Assembly: GCA_030435675.1 (NCBI GenBank)
Contig: CM059624.1
Span: 15,896,769 to 15,960,768 of the forward strand
Direction of reading: 5' to 3'
Source of the DNA: Steinernema hermaphroditum
Lineage: Eukaryota > Nematoda > Chromadorea > Rhabditida > Steinernematidae
Length of the DNA: 64,000 nucleotides
Shown: in pieces, positions 44,138 through 55,075 of the stretch
Numbering within the stretch: position 1 is the stretch's first letter
How the letters are laid out: every line of letters begins with the position of its first letter
The notes under the pieces: generated by a model
Database searches by the model: none
What the model was told of the DNA's origin: nothing
Seen by the model: the letters and a program-made list of their open reading frames with translations, nothing else
Program-made: the position numbers and the translations under genes

Positions 44138-46655
44138 TCACAACACATTCTCGACTTCCAGCTCACGTTCGTACACCGTTCTTTCCATCATGGTCACATT
44201 GCGATACATAGACTTTGTGTTCGCCGTAGTTGTGTTGGGCATTTGCTTAGGTGGTTCGGGTGTGGGTTCGATGCAAAGGAATCCGACGGCTTTGCGGACT
44301 TCTCGGTTGAACACGATGACGATACACCTAGAAAAACAAATATGATGCGTTGTTCCAGTCATTTGCCAAGGAGCAGACGTTCAGTTAGATTTTAGAAATC
44401 TGTTGACCTAGCTATGTTGTCTTATGGGAGCGCCTACATTAATAATAGGCTTGGACGCTTATTGGTCGAGAGCAGAACACAAGTAATACATTGTAGGTCG
44501 TCAAATTATGGCCTATTTTGGCAGAGGTCAGTGAGCACTAAACGTGCGATGTCTGCAGACCAGATGCCGTAGACCTATAGACCTAGCCGATGTCATGACG
44601 ATACGACGATTCCTACTGAGGGATCCCAGGAATGAAGAACACTAAGGAACCATTGTGATCTACAATCTCATACTAGGAAACTATAGCCGAGATTGAATGT
44701 ATTTATAGCAAATGATAATTGTGTGGTAGTCTGTCTGGTGTTTTATTTCTGTTCAGCATTGTTCTGTTCTACGTTGGAACGCAGTTGGGATGGTTTGACT
44801 AAAATATGGAGGATGGAGGTCTTTCAAAGAATCTCTATAAAGCAGAGATGCCAGCTGGTGGTCCAGAGGCGCATGCCGGCTACATATTCCCGGAAAATTT
44901 CCGTCCGTTCGTGGGGAGCGGTGCTAAGAGAGTGCAAACGACGGGAGATAAAGGCCAGGGGGAGGGCATATGATTTCTTGTGAACGGTCGCAAATTGCAC
45001 CAGTATTTGCACCAGGCCAGGCCGGCTCAATTTGGATCGGAGCCTACTCAGCCGAGTCCGAGCCGGCTCGGATAGGGAAATCTCGGCAAAAAGAATCGAC
45101 ATCTCTGCTACAAAGTTGTAAGAGAAGGGAAGGCTATTTCTACCATGCAAAGCACAGCTAAGCCAATTCCACTGAGGAAAGTACGTTTTACATCTGGTCA
45201 AGACGCACTTAAGTGTAAAATGTTGGCTTAATCGTCCATTAAGACCAACACTCGATGACTTACCCATCTATTGTATGAACGGCGATCCAAGCGACTGTTG
45301 TGAATCCGAACTGTGCCCATCGATTCGTGAAAAGGACCGAGATTGAGAAGAAGCTGACCAGTTCGGCCATGAAAGCCATACCTTGTACTACCGTCTAACA
45401 CATGTCATGTACAAGATTAAATGTATCATTTTGGACAACCTGAAAGAAGAATCGGACGTCTCGGATTCTCCTCATAGCCGCTGGGTTCTTGACGTATTCC
45501 GTCGCCGAGTTTGGGGTGGACTGAAATGTTGAATTTCATTATTTCAGACGTTCAGAGACATCACTAACCACTCCAACTTTTTTGAACTTTCTAATCTTCA
45601 GAAAGGTGCAAAAATCCAACGACGCGATGGTGCAGATCATGAAGATGCTCATGTAGTAGTCGAAGATCTTCCCGATATAGTAACTGCATGGTTTGTCGGC
45701 GAACTCGAAAGCGTACTTTTTCGTCACAAAGCCGAAAGTGCATTCTTCTAAACAGGCACTGCCTTTAGGGGCAACGACCACTGATCACTCACCCCAGAAA
45801 TAGCTGAACACCTGACAGAACGCCAAAGTCCAAGCCATTCCTATTGTGAAGATGGTGAAGAAGCGAGTGAAGATCTTTTCGTAGAAGACGGGTTTGTACA
45901 TTCGAACGCATCGGTTGATAGCGATAAGGAGATGAGAGAAGACGGCGGCGTTCCAGAACAGGATGAGGATTTGACCGAAACGTTCGCCCCAGTAGGTTTT
46001 GTGGAAGTCAGGAGTTCTGTAAAGTGAAGCTATCACAAAGAACATCTTTCATCATGTATGGTCATGTAGAAAAGGGCCATTGGAAGGAGGATCCTTTTGA
46101 TCCGATTACAATCCGATCCTTTTTTATATTGTAAGTGGAATTAGAATTGAGCCCGTTTGAACTTCGAGTGGGGGAAGGTTGGACTCCGAGTTGAACTCGG
46201 ACTGTATCCAAAAGGAGTAAAGGTAACGCGTTCGGTGTGTGGTGCTCAAGATTTATAACGAAAATCGCTCTGCATGGATGACAAAAGTATCCAAATTCGG
46301 CACTCTGGTCTCTCCTTTCGTATCGACTCTCGACTCGGCCTTACACAAAACTGTACATTATCTGACTGTTTGAATTTAAACGTACAACAACGTAACAGGT
46401 CCGACGAAAATCGTGTAGGTGGAAGCGATGCCCAAATTCGCTACGGTATGGCTTAGGCAGAGATTGCCAAAAGCATATCCGAAGTGAGTTGTCGCTCGTC
46501 GCACACCGATGAAGACGTAAATGTTGATAGTCATGCCAAGCATGCCAACCTGAATAAAGGGGTTATGGCTACAGAGGAACTGATAGCTGCACTACCGCCA
46601 TCATCGCTGCAGAAGCGATAGCGTCGTCACGAGGAATCGGCCACCTAATCCCCAT
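44138..46655 (-). CDS. Srx-type 7TM chemoreceptor F (seven exons, 339 aa)
   Basis: Exons are 46655-46596, 46549-46386, 46016-45793, 45747-45578, 45520-45440, 45394-45264 and 44327-44138. Conserved segments are HFGYAFGNLCLSHTVANLG, AINRCVRMYKPVFYEKIF, GKIFDYYMSIFMIC, RRIRDVRFFFQ and GMAFMAELVSFFSI. It differs from its siblings in three ways: one extra codon in the 161-nt exon (164 nt), an additional intron splitting the fifth exon after FFFQ, and a long last intron (44328-45263) that hosts a MITE. Exon 4 can end at 45578 (GTTGGA) or 9 nt later; both keep frame. The C-terminal tail is long and charged (ERELEVENVL). It groups with G and H by the WNAAVFSHLLIAINRC segment. Confidence 0.83.
44843..45107. 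mobile_element. 265-bp hAT-like MITE in the last intron of receptor F
   Basis: The ends are CAGAGATGCCAGC and, in reverse complement, CAGAGATGTCGATT. The flanks CTATAAAG (44835-44842) and CTACAAAG (45108-45115) match at 7 of 8 bases. The interior has GAGCCGGCTC words near the right end. It lies within an intron and does not touch the splice sites, so the receptor model stays intact. Confidence 0.75.
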
Positions 46656-47470
46656 CTCTACAAGCGCGTTCGCTGCCACACACAGTGAACGACGCTAGTT
46701 TTAAGTTGGGCACTTCTCGTCGTAAGCGGATGTTTTTTCGAGAAAATGAAAGTTCGAAACAAAGAGAAGGTTAAAAGTAGCTGGGGATGGGACTGGTTTC
46801 AACTGCTCGCTGAGCTGATACAATGAAGCCGGGGCGCTTGTTTTATTTTTATACAAGTGGTAGCCGTTTTAGTTACACAAGCGCTTTTGTGACGTGTATC
46901 CTGGAGCGATTGGCCTACTAGTTGAACATAAGAAAACTGGCATTTGCCAACGAATCGAGTATAAATTCAACCATGGATATCAAGGAAGGTAGGTATGAAA
47001 CATGGACATGAATAAGGATGATCGCCGCGTAACCATGGCTGTTTATGATCATCCTCGGGTTGTCCACGACCCATTCATGTCCATAAGTTACATTTGCTTT
47101 TGCCATGCCTGCGCCTTATCCATATCGAAGTTTTGTACTCCCATCCATGTCGAGATCCTCGCTTTAAATCTGCTCGAACGGCCTTAAAAATGAACGAAGA
47201 TGTAGTTTGCCATTTTAGCAATTTTTACGTCGTGCCACCCTCAGTATTTAGGATACGAACTTAGCGATAATGACTTTGAGTGATGGACAACTGCACCTGA
47301 GATTCAACGTACTCTTTCCCTCTGAAAGGGCGAGCTGAATAGCTTTCCTTTACACTCACGTGCATTTTTAGCTGTATGACAGAACGAGAATATGTACTAT
47401 TCTATTGGACCCCCTCCAACCTCTTGCAAACCAATCCATTTTTTTTGTAATAGTGCATTAGGGTCGAATA
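46656..47470. other. Gene-free stretch
   Basis: Contains the 5' flank of receptor F and short open frames only. Around 46990-47110 two short frames on opposite strands overlap (about 60 codons each) without domains. Confidence 0.4.
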
Positions 47471-47669
47471 CAACTTATCCCAAAAGAACTGATCCCAGGG
47501 CAACTGGTCCCAAAGCAACTCGTCCAAGAATAACTGATCCCAGGACAACTGATCCCATGGACAAGTGACAAGTGATGCATTATTAGTATTAGTTAGTCAG
47601 TTGTCCATGGGATCAATTGTTCGTGGGATCAGTTGTCTTTGGATCAGTTGCGATGATGATCAGTTGCCA
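47471..47669. repeat. Fold-back element of AACTGATCCCAGG-type tandem units
   Basis: Left arm (47471-47564): about six tandem units of 15-16 bp of the form CAACTGATCCCAGGG. Right arm (47598-47669): four to five units in inverse orientation (CAGTTGTCCATGGGAT type). The innermost units pair over about 18 bp with one mismatch. The word TGCATTATTAGT occurs in the spacer (47577) and again just after the right arm (47671). The architecture is like the fold-back at 3372-3560 with a different unit sequence. Confidence 0.75.
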
Positions 47670-48542
47670 GTGCATTATTAGTTAAGGCTCACAGCTTAAC
47701 TAATAATAACAATTTTGCTGCTAGTTACAGTCGGGAAGGATGTGATACTGAATCTCAATGATGCTATAATTTGTCAATTCAAACTAATAAATAGCGTCAA
47801 TTTGTCAAATGAGTCCATCCATGTTAGCCCTTGTGTTCCTAGCTTTCGGAAATAGAGTTTGATAGGCCTCTTTTTATCACCTTCTCATAGGCATTTCAAC
47901 GCTCAATGATCAGCCGTTATTCTATTGTTTTCAAAGTTGACATTTTCCAAATGGCAGAGCTATCTTTATTCATTCCTGCTTCCTGTAAAGTGAGATACGC
48001 AACATCCAGTCGAACCCCTTTTTACCACAGTCCAACAAAGCATGTTACTATGAAATCCAAAGTCCTTGCAACGTAAACATCCTCAACGCAATGATATGTC
48101 ACGAAATGTTCTGTGTTCGATAGAAGAGGCACTTTGGCACAAGCCGTGGTTCTGCCAGGCTACCACCGTGCGACCGGCTGTGCGGCTCTGAGAGCTCCCA
48201 GAAGGCGGGGAGCCGCAAAACGGGAGCTTTTTCGACGTTTCGCAAAGATGCTTATCACCACCACCCCTACACATCACCAAAAGCGTTGCGACTCCGAAGT
48301 CCTAAGCTGCACCACCTGATCTGATGGCCCCCACTTTATCCGCCAGCCGAAGCCCGAAGAAAGCCAACGTTTTCTGCATATATGGGACGTGTCGCAAGGC
48401 ACAAACCTTTTGAAAAGGGAAGATGATCGTATTTGAGTAACCTATCACCATAGGGCTGGCGAAGCGATGCCTGCTTTAATTCGTGCATTGCTTTTCCTCA
48501 ATATAAACTCATCTCCCTTTCTAATTAGTATAATCGGAAAAA
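47670..48542. other. Gene-free stretch with a diverged dispersed-repeat copy
   Basis: Between about 48190 and 48415 the words GCTCCCAGAAGGCGGGGAGC, GCCGAAGCCCGAAGAA and ATATGGGACGTGTCGCAAGGC resemble the repeat at 57519-58012 in the same order. No coding exon is recognised. Confidence 0.4.
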
Positions 48543-49454
48543 ATGACCTGCCATCTCAACCCCCATGCAGTGTATGAAATTCTTTCCGATGCCGACAAGA
48601 TGGACCACATTATGCTTGACGGAATCGACAGCGAATGGACATCGATGCTTCACCGTATCGTCGAGAAAACGGCCGTTTACCACGCCTACTTTACCCACCA
48701 CAGTGGCTCATTTACCTACCACTTTGCTAACGATCAGTCGTCGCACCTCGAAAGCGTCCATGAGCATTTGAAGAATCCACCTAAAGAGCACCTCGAACAT
48801 CTTGGAGCGCTCAACATAGTTGACTATCACACATGTGAACCGAGCTACCTTTGCTGCTGTAGGAAGTTTAAGAACTATCGACTGAGCGCGCTGCAAAATC
48901 GACCATGGAAATTTGAGACGCTCAAAATGGATGCGTTCGATGGATCACTCCAGAAACTTCCTTCGAATATCGCCAAGAGCTTCGAATCAATCTGCATAAC
49001 CGCGTCCGATATTAGTGACCCTTTCGATGACAACTTCTTCGGCGAAGCTCTTAAGTCACCAAGCCTGAAGAATCTTCACATCGAGAAGACGTCCATCAGT
49101 GATAGCATTGTGATGTCGTTGCAAGAAAGACTCCAAGAATGCGATCTGGAAACTCTGCACCTTGATGTCTACTGTTCCATTAGCCAGGAGTTTCCAATCG
49201 CTGAAATGCTTCAGAGATGGAAAAGACAGCGGAATCCGTGTTTGAGAAGTGCAAGGATCGTCGAACGCTATGGTCGATGGCGCGATATTGCACAGGTCGG
49301 AGAAGAGTCCACTGAACCACACCAACTCATCATCAAGCATCCTTTTGTGAAAGGGCTGACTGCGAAGGTTTTCCTCGAGGGTGATGTAGTCCGTGTGTTT
49401 CATCATTATGTTCCTGTTCGCGTCCTTGTGATTGAAACATCGATTATTCATTAG
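48543..49454 (+). CDS. Single-exon orphan protein (303 aa), function unknown
   Basis: An uninterrupted 303-codon frame from MTCHLNPHAVYEIL to ETSIIH, with even codon use and no need for introns, unlike every other gene here. There is no signal peptide or membrane segment. A cysteine cluster (LCCCRKFK) lies near residue 105. The middle part (SLKNLHIEKTSISDSIV, DLETLHLDVY) has spaced leucines recalling the degenerate repeats in nematode F-box/FTH-type proteins, but I see no clear F-box. A TATAAA-like word is about 40 bases upstream and AATAAA is about 20 bases after the stop (near 49477). Function unknown; a retrocopy or a rapidly evolving nematode family are both possible. Confidence 0.7.
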   Translation: MTCHLNPHAVYEILSDADKMDHIMLDGIDSEWTSMLHRIVEKTAVYHAYFTHHSGSFTYHFANDQSSHLESVHEHLKNPPKEHLEHLGALNIVDYHTCEPSYLCCCRKFKNYRLSALQNRPWKFETLKMDAFDGSLQKLPSNIAKSFESICITASDISDPFDDNFFGEALKSPSLKNLHIEKTSISDSIVMSLQERLQECDLETLHLDVYCSISQEFPIAEMLQRWKRQRNPCLRSARIVERYGRWRDIAQVGEESTEPHQLIIKHPFVKGLTAKVFLEGDVVRVFHHYVPVRVLVIETSIIH

Positions 49455-49829
49455 TCTTTGAAGATACGATTTGGATCAATAAAGTCAAGGTTGAATGTTT
49501 GTTGTTTTCCGCAAAACTGTTGCTGGCTCTGGGCTGAATACGGCGTTGGCAGCGTCCGGTTTTGTATAATATTGTTTTGTTATTTGTTAAGTCAGAGGAA
49601 AAAGAAGAATGCAGTGGACAGCGTAAAGGACAGCGGCAGCGTTCATGTCGAAATTGGACTAAAGCAGCCAGGAGTCGAGCCTATTCATTCCAACCTTCTG
49701 TTTTCTTTTTTTCATATAGACCCAGAGATGACTCTGCGACAGAACGGTTCTGCTTCGGATAATTTAAGGCGATTTTATCCACTGCCTATCTTCTTGTTGC
49801 GCACGGTGTCGCCATCTTCTGCTGGTTAG

Positions 49830-50217
49830 TTTCTTCGGGAAACCATCGCTTCATCTGGTTCGCGGTCTTCCGAGAGGCCTCTCCATGGGAGGGCGCCATT
49901 CTTCTAGTTGACACGATCATTTTTCGTTCGCTATCTTCCAGGCCGAGTTCGATTTCCTTCTTCGAGCTGCTTCATCAATGTTCTTCACCTTTGTGACGCC
50001 TTGAAGTCGTTCGTTCGCCTTTATGTCTAGCAGACGGAATCCGGTCATTCGGCGCTCCATCCGTCTTTGAGCGGTCGAGAGCCTCATCCTCGCTGACTTC
50101 ATGAGCGATTAGGTTTCGGATCCATAGAGCAGGGGCGGGGAGAACGCATTGGGACACTTGGTCGAGTTCAGTCATCATCTGATGTAATTCTTCCTTTGTT
50201 GCAACGACTAGCGCATT
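49830..50217 (-). mobile_element. RTE-type non-LTR retrotransposon relic (RT C-terminus)
   Basis: On the minus strand, translated pieces in different frames read ATKEELHQMMTELDQVS, then ALLYGSET, then STAQRRMERRMTGFRLLD, QGVTKVKN, EAARRRKSNSAWKIANEK. These fit, in order, the region after the YADD motif and the C-terminal tail of RTE-clade reverse transcriptases. At least two frameshifts and in-frame stops are present, and the catalytic part of the RT is missing. It is a dead 5'-truncated fragment. Confidence 0.8.
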
Positions 50218-51015
50218 GCTATGAAAGAAAAAATGAGCAATCGGTACCCATCATGCATTTCTTCAAATATAACCAATGTAGAGCAACAAAAAGACATGTA
50301 GTACACCGTCGTCGTTGATTCAGCGGAATCAGAGTTTTATCTGTCCTTTGGCGTTCTTTTTCCCTCTGGAAGTCGGAAAGCTGGCAACTGCCATAGAGTT
50401 TGTCCTCTAACCAGCCGCACGCCAGATCGAGTTCGAAATCGCCGGTGGTGGCCGGTAAGTCCGGAGTTGGACTCGGTCTTGGAACATTGGACTCTCTTGA
50501 ACGGCAATCTCATCAGGTTACTCAGGCATCAAACCATCTAAAGTCGAGGCGTAGTGGTGAGGCACAGCGAACGGACCGCACAGTCACGTTCGGTTCGTTT
50601 GGCGGCGCACACTTCGGAATTTCGGTTTAGGTGAGTGCAGTAAGGCGGTTGTAATGATCTCGACGGAATGGATTCATTAACTTAACATTACGCCTCATTT
50701 ACTTACTTATTTTTCAAGCTACAATGCGTTCCGGGAAGGCATATAGTTTCTTGCGATCTTTGGCGTTCTTCACACTATTTCTGTCTAAGAACTTCGTTGT
50801 TTGCCATACAAGGAATGTACACATTCCATTGTCATTGGTTCTTGATCGTCTTGGTTTCTCAGATTGTCACTGTTTCTACATCCGGGCGTGGCCTTCCTAC
50901 TCTGAAAACAAAAGATGACATAGGAGGGATATCAGCGTTGGTAATCCTTCGATATTGTTTTAAGCCTTCATAAGTTCACAGGCATAGGCACTGTTTTCAT
51001 TTCGCCTCAGTCCGC
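50218..51015. other. Gene-free stretch upstream of receptor G
   Basis: A plus-strand frame at 50400-50630 (76 codons, Ser-rich, no ATG at its head) is the only candidate and shows no domain. The promoter of receptor G is expected here. Confidence 0.35.
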
Positions 51016-52133
51016 ATGGCTTTCGACGATGACGTCATCGCGGCTTCTGTTATCATCGCGGCAAGTGACTCATTTGAAGCACAACAAATTTCTTTCTTAG
51101 TTGGGTCTGACCGGCGTTGCAATTAATGTCTACGTTCTGTTCGCCGTAACTCGCGTCAAGACCTTCGGATACGCGTTTGGAGGGGTCTGCCTGAGTCATA
51201 CGGTAGCGAACCTCGGAATCACGGGAGTCTTCTCGATGCTCGTAGGACCGATTACTCTTATGTAAGTGCAAGCCAGGTGTTTTCCTCTTGCTGTCTTCCC
51301 GCTCATAGAATCAGCATTGCAGCGACCCCACATGGCACCAAACCTACTGGGGCAAGCGCTGTGGCCAAGTGCTCATCATGTTCTGGAACGCCGCCGTCTT
51401 CTCTCACCTTCTTATCGCCATCAATCGCTGTGTTAGCATGTACTGGCCAATCAAGTACGAGCACATCTTCCAGCGGAAGGTGACCCTCGTCACCATATGT
51501 ATGGCGTGGACGGCGGCGTTCACCCAAGTTTTTTCATATTTTTGGAGTAACCAGGACTGTGTGAACTTGTACCTACAGGGCCTTTTTAGTTGACTGCACA
51601 TTCGGCTTCAGCACGTCGACCTATACATTCACGTTCGTGCAGACACCCTGTGGGTACTACATTGGCTACATCTTCGATTATTACATGAGCATCGTGATGA
51701 TCTCGCTCATCGCCACCCTCGACCTTTCGACATTCATCAAAATCCGCATGTACAAGAAGGTATCATATCTTGGCTAATCCCAGGATCACAGTGGATTTTA
51801 GTCTCAGATAAACTCGCACGCAGGACATGTGGCGGCGGCGAAGAGAATCAGAGACATCAGGTTCTTCTTCCAAGCCTGTGCCCAGGGATTGGCTTTTATG
51901 GGCGAGTTGGTCAGTTTTTTCTCCATCTCAACCCTCTTCGACGACAACAAATGGGCGCATTTCGCTTTTACTACAGTAGCCTGGATTGGGGTTCACACTA
52001 TTGACGGGTTTGTTGTTCTGTTTCCCTGATCATTGACCGGTTGTTTTTCAGGCTTATCGTAATCCTGTTCAACAAGGAGGTGCGCAACGTGTGTGAAATC
52101 AAGTCGGGCATCTTCCACACCACCACCTCGTAA
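51016..52133 (+). CDS. Srx-type 7TM chemoreceptor G (six exons, 293 aa)
   Basis: Exons are 51016-51060, 51101-51261, 51323-51546, 51590-51759, 51808-52007 and 52052-52133. The first intron has a GC donor in a strong context (GCG|GCAAGT); no GT alternative keeps the frame. Conserved segments are TFGYAFGGVCLSHTVANLG, AINRCVSMYWPIKYEHIF, CGYYIGYIFDYYMSI, RDIRFFFQACAQGLAFMGELVSFF and FNKEVRNV. The acceptor of exon 3 was set at 51323 because it alone gives the 224-nt length. It is most similar to F and H. The short tail ends HTTTS. Confidence 0.86.
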
Positions 52134-53012
52134 AACACAGGTTACCAATGCTTCGAAATATGACCATTTGCAGCTCCAGTGCCCCGGTCACGCACTTCCC
52201 CTTTCCGTTCCGTTTTTCTATCCGCCTCGTGGATCACCACTAACGACGCTCGATCAACGATTCTGTTTTCTGACTTTATTGTTTTGTAGTCTATTTTAAT
52301 GATGCATGGTGTCGCTCTGTAACTGATATTTTGACACGTTCGGGAAACGCTACGAAACAATGGGGAATGATGCTTAAAAGCGACAGATGGGAAGTGTTTT
52401 CGATGTTGGTGTGCTAAGGATTGGAATACGGTGAGACGTGGGTTGACAATCTGAAAGATTCTTGGAAATGGGACGAGATGAAGGGACATACTTAGAGCAG
52501 ACACTCTCAGTCCTTTGTTTTTGAAATAACGCTGGAACTGAATCTCTATCTTCACAAGTTCGTCCTAAATGTGAACATAAGGCGGCCGCACTTTGGAACG
52601 CCCCCCTTTTAAAATGCATAAAGGCGGAAGAAAAGCATTATTCGATAAATCCACCGCAAACATCCCTCCGTCATCTCACTATCCACACATGTTGCTGGAA
52701 GTCAATACGATATTTATTTCAGTAAATATGAATGCAATAAAGGTTCCAGTCAAAAATTGATGTTGTCGCGCGGTATCAGTTACATCCTTTTCTTTCAATT
52801 TTCGTTCCCTTCTCCTTATGGTTACTCTGAAATAATTAAGTACGATAGAGCAAAGCAGAGAAAGATGAAGCTTACTCCGTCCATTATTTCTTCCACAATC
52901 TTAAGGAAATCCGCACAAGTCTTCTTGTTTTGGAAGAGGCTGTATATGTAAAGGTCTATTTTATCATTCGCTCTAGAACATTGCGCACATAAAGATTAAG
53001 TTAATAATAGGA
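52134..53012. other. Gene-free stretch
   Basis: A minus-strand frame of 137 codons (52142-52555) has no recognisable domain and low-complexity composition. No other feature is seen. Confidence 0.4.
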
Positions 53013-53421
53013 TTAATACCCTCTTTGTTTCTCAAAAACAATCCGCTTTTCGTTGTTCTTCTTCGCTTCATTATGTTCATCCAAGAACTGTTTCATATCA
53101 GTGTTTTTCGCCAGCTACAATTCTTTTAGGTACGTCTAACATTCGTCTCTACTTACTATATTATTTACCCTCGCTAGATATTCGTTGTCGATTTCGGAAT
53201 GGCCTGTCCATTCCATATTGGTTGGCACTCTCACATACCCTGTGGGTGTATCCTTTAGTGGAACGCGGCGGTGGGGAATGGGAGCGCCTTCAAGTGGGTT
53301 CTCTTGTTTGAGTAGCGGAGCACAAGCCTAAAAGGGAGTTTTAGGGTTGGATGCTTGAAGAGCAGACCTGCGAAGCGGTGATGAAAGTGATGAGCACAGC
53401 CAAATGCTTGAATCCGCACAT
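53013..53421 (-). CDS. Small secreted protein, unknown function (108 aa)
   Basis: Three short exons, 53421-53368, 53327-53157 and 53114-53013, with 40-42 bp GT-AG introns, join in frame. The first exon is almost exactly a signal peptide (MCGFKHLAVLITFITASQ) and the intron falls at its predicted end. The mature part is about 90 residues and hydrophilic. It starts ACAPLLKQENPLEG, has the proline-rich HRRVPLKDTPTGYVRVP and ends in a Lys/Glu-rich helix-like tail (FLDEHNEAKKNNEKR). There is only one cysteine after the leader, so it is not a disulphide-knot peptide. No family is recognised. Coding status rests on the coincidence of leader, splice sites and open frame. Confidence 0.65.
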
Positions 53422-54917
53422 GATCGGAGATGTGAAGGAACCTATCGATGCGAGCTTTTATATCTGGCCGTTTGGAAAGAAACACTGGAGACGGCGGGCG
53501 ATTGATTCATCTTCTTTGTTTGGCGTCTTGTTTCGGAGTTCCTTTTATGAAAATTAAGATTTCGCGCTGTGGTAATTAATCGCATTTTTCGACAATTCAG
53601 GGAAATTTTCAATCTGCAATCTTCAATCTCAATCAATCGATTATAAATTGTGATCCATTTACTTCCTCTTTCCAGTCTTTTGTATCTCAGGGTGTATCCT
53701 TGCATAGATGACTTGTGACCTTGGCACAAAACATCATTTTAAGTAGTAGTGTGAAGTACGTGCGCACGACGAAAATACAAATACGTATTAAGGATGCACC
53801 CGGTTCCGTTTTTCTGGTTTGTTCTTTCCGGTTTCACCGGTTCCGATGCATCTCTACTACATATGCTATCCGCATTTAACGTCAGGTCAACATGGAAGCA
53901 GTGATTTGAAAAGTATAAGAGCATCTTTTTTCTTTAAAATCTCAAATGTTCATCTAGAAAAGTGTGAATTAAAAGAGGCTAATTACTAAGTTCCTTCCAG
54001 TTGTGCCCTGAGGCAGTGCACCTCTGCAAAATTAATATATCATGCGATACCATCACCGACTTCCTAAAAAGGAGCGACAGCAGCTGGAGCGGATCACTGA
54101 TTCGATCTCGATTATTCACTTTTGCGATATGACACAAATACGAGCGAAGAAAAGGATGCACCACTAAAGGCGCCGCTAATTAACTCATCGAGCCATTAAT
54201 ACAACGTTGGCCTAGTTATAATCAGCCGTCTTTAGTCTACTTAACTGACAGAATTTCAGCAGGATGGACGGGGTCAACGATATCTCTGTGCGCGCTCCTC
54301 TGAGGACGGCTATCGCAGCAACGCTGCGAGGTTCGCATATTTCGTGTCTTTTTACGCTTGTTTCACAGTCAAACCCCCTCGCATCTAGTCTATCAGGATT
54401 AATCATGTAACGCATGTTTCCCCGTTGTGATCGCATGATTTCCCGCGCTTTTCGTCTCGCTAGACGAACTTACGCATTTTCCCGCCAGAAGGAGTTCAAA
54501 CACGCAGAACGCTCGCTCGCTGTACCGTAGTAGGATCCCGCGCGCGAGAAGAGCGCTTCGGCTGTGCTGCTGCCGTTCTGCGATCGGTTCCGTGCTGCGG
54601 TCCGTGCTTGCCGAGTTTTGCAGCCGGTTTACCCGTGTCGTCTGCTGGGCACCGGGTTGTTGTGATAGTGTTTGCTTGTTGTTTATCGTGTAGATAAAAG
54701 TTGTGTTTTAGCTGGCTTTGTCGTGTACGCATTGCAGCTTGGTTGGTTATATCGGGATCGTCGACTTGTTGGTTCCTCGTCATCGATATTCGCGCATTTG
54801 GCCCTGTACCTAGAGTAGGACAGGAAGGACTACGCAGCCAGGAGAGCGCGTTAGTCAGTAGTCGCTCGGGACTACGCATCGCCGCTAGGGGCGATTTTGG
54901 GATCACACGCAGTGATC
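53422..54917. other. Mostly gene-free stretch
   Basis: Holds one short hAT-like element (53789-53856). The GC-rich part from about 54480 contains open frames on both strands (54496-54906 minus; 54701-55393 plus) that run into the purine-rich repeat and show no domain. It may be the 5' leader of an unidentified retroelement, but this is a guess. Confidence 0.35.
53789..53856. mobile_element. 68-bp MITE with TAAGGATGCACC-type ends
   Basis: The ends are TAAGGATGCACCCGGTTCCG and, in reverse complement, TAGAGATGCATCGGAACCGG. The flanking octamers ATACGTAT (53781-53788) and CTACATAT (53857-53864) match at 6 of 8 bases. It is probably an old hAT-type insertion. Confidence 0.5.
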
Positions 54918-55075
54918 AAGAAGAGGAAGAGAGAAGAAGAGGAAGAGAGAAGAAGAGGAAGAGAGAAGAAGAGGCAGAGAGAAGAAGAGGAAGAGAGAAG
55001 AAGAGGAAGAGAGAAGAAGAGGAAGGGAGAAGAGAGAAGAGAAGAAGGGAAGAAAGCGAAGAGGAGGAGAAAAAA
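54918..55075 (+). repeat. Purine-only 15-bp tandem repeat (GAAGAGGAAGAGAGA)
   Basis: At least six near-perfect 15-bp units followed by a degenerate tail. The plus strand is almost purely A and G. The unit is a multiple of three, so every frame stays open through it, giving Arg/Glu/Lys-rich frames on the plus strand and Ser/Leu/Phe-rich frames on the minus strand. These frames are probably artefacts of the repeat. Confidence 0.8.
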
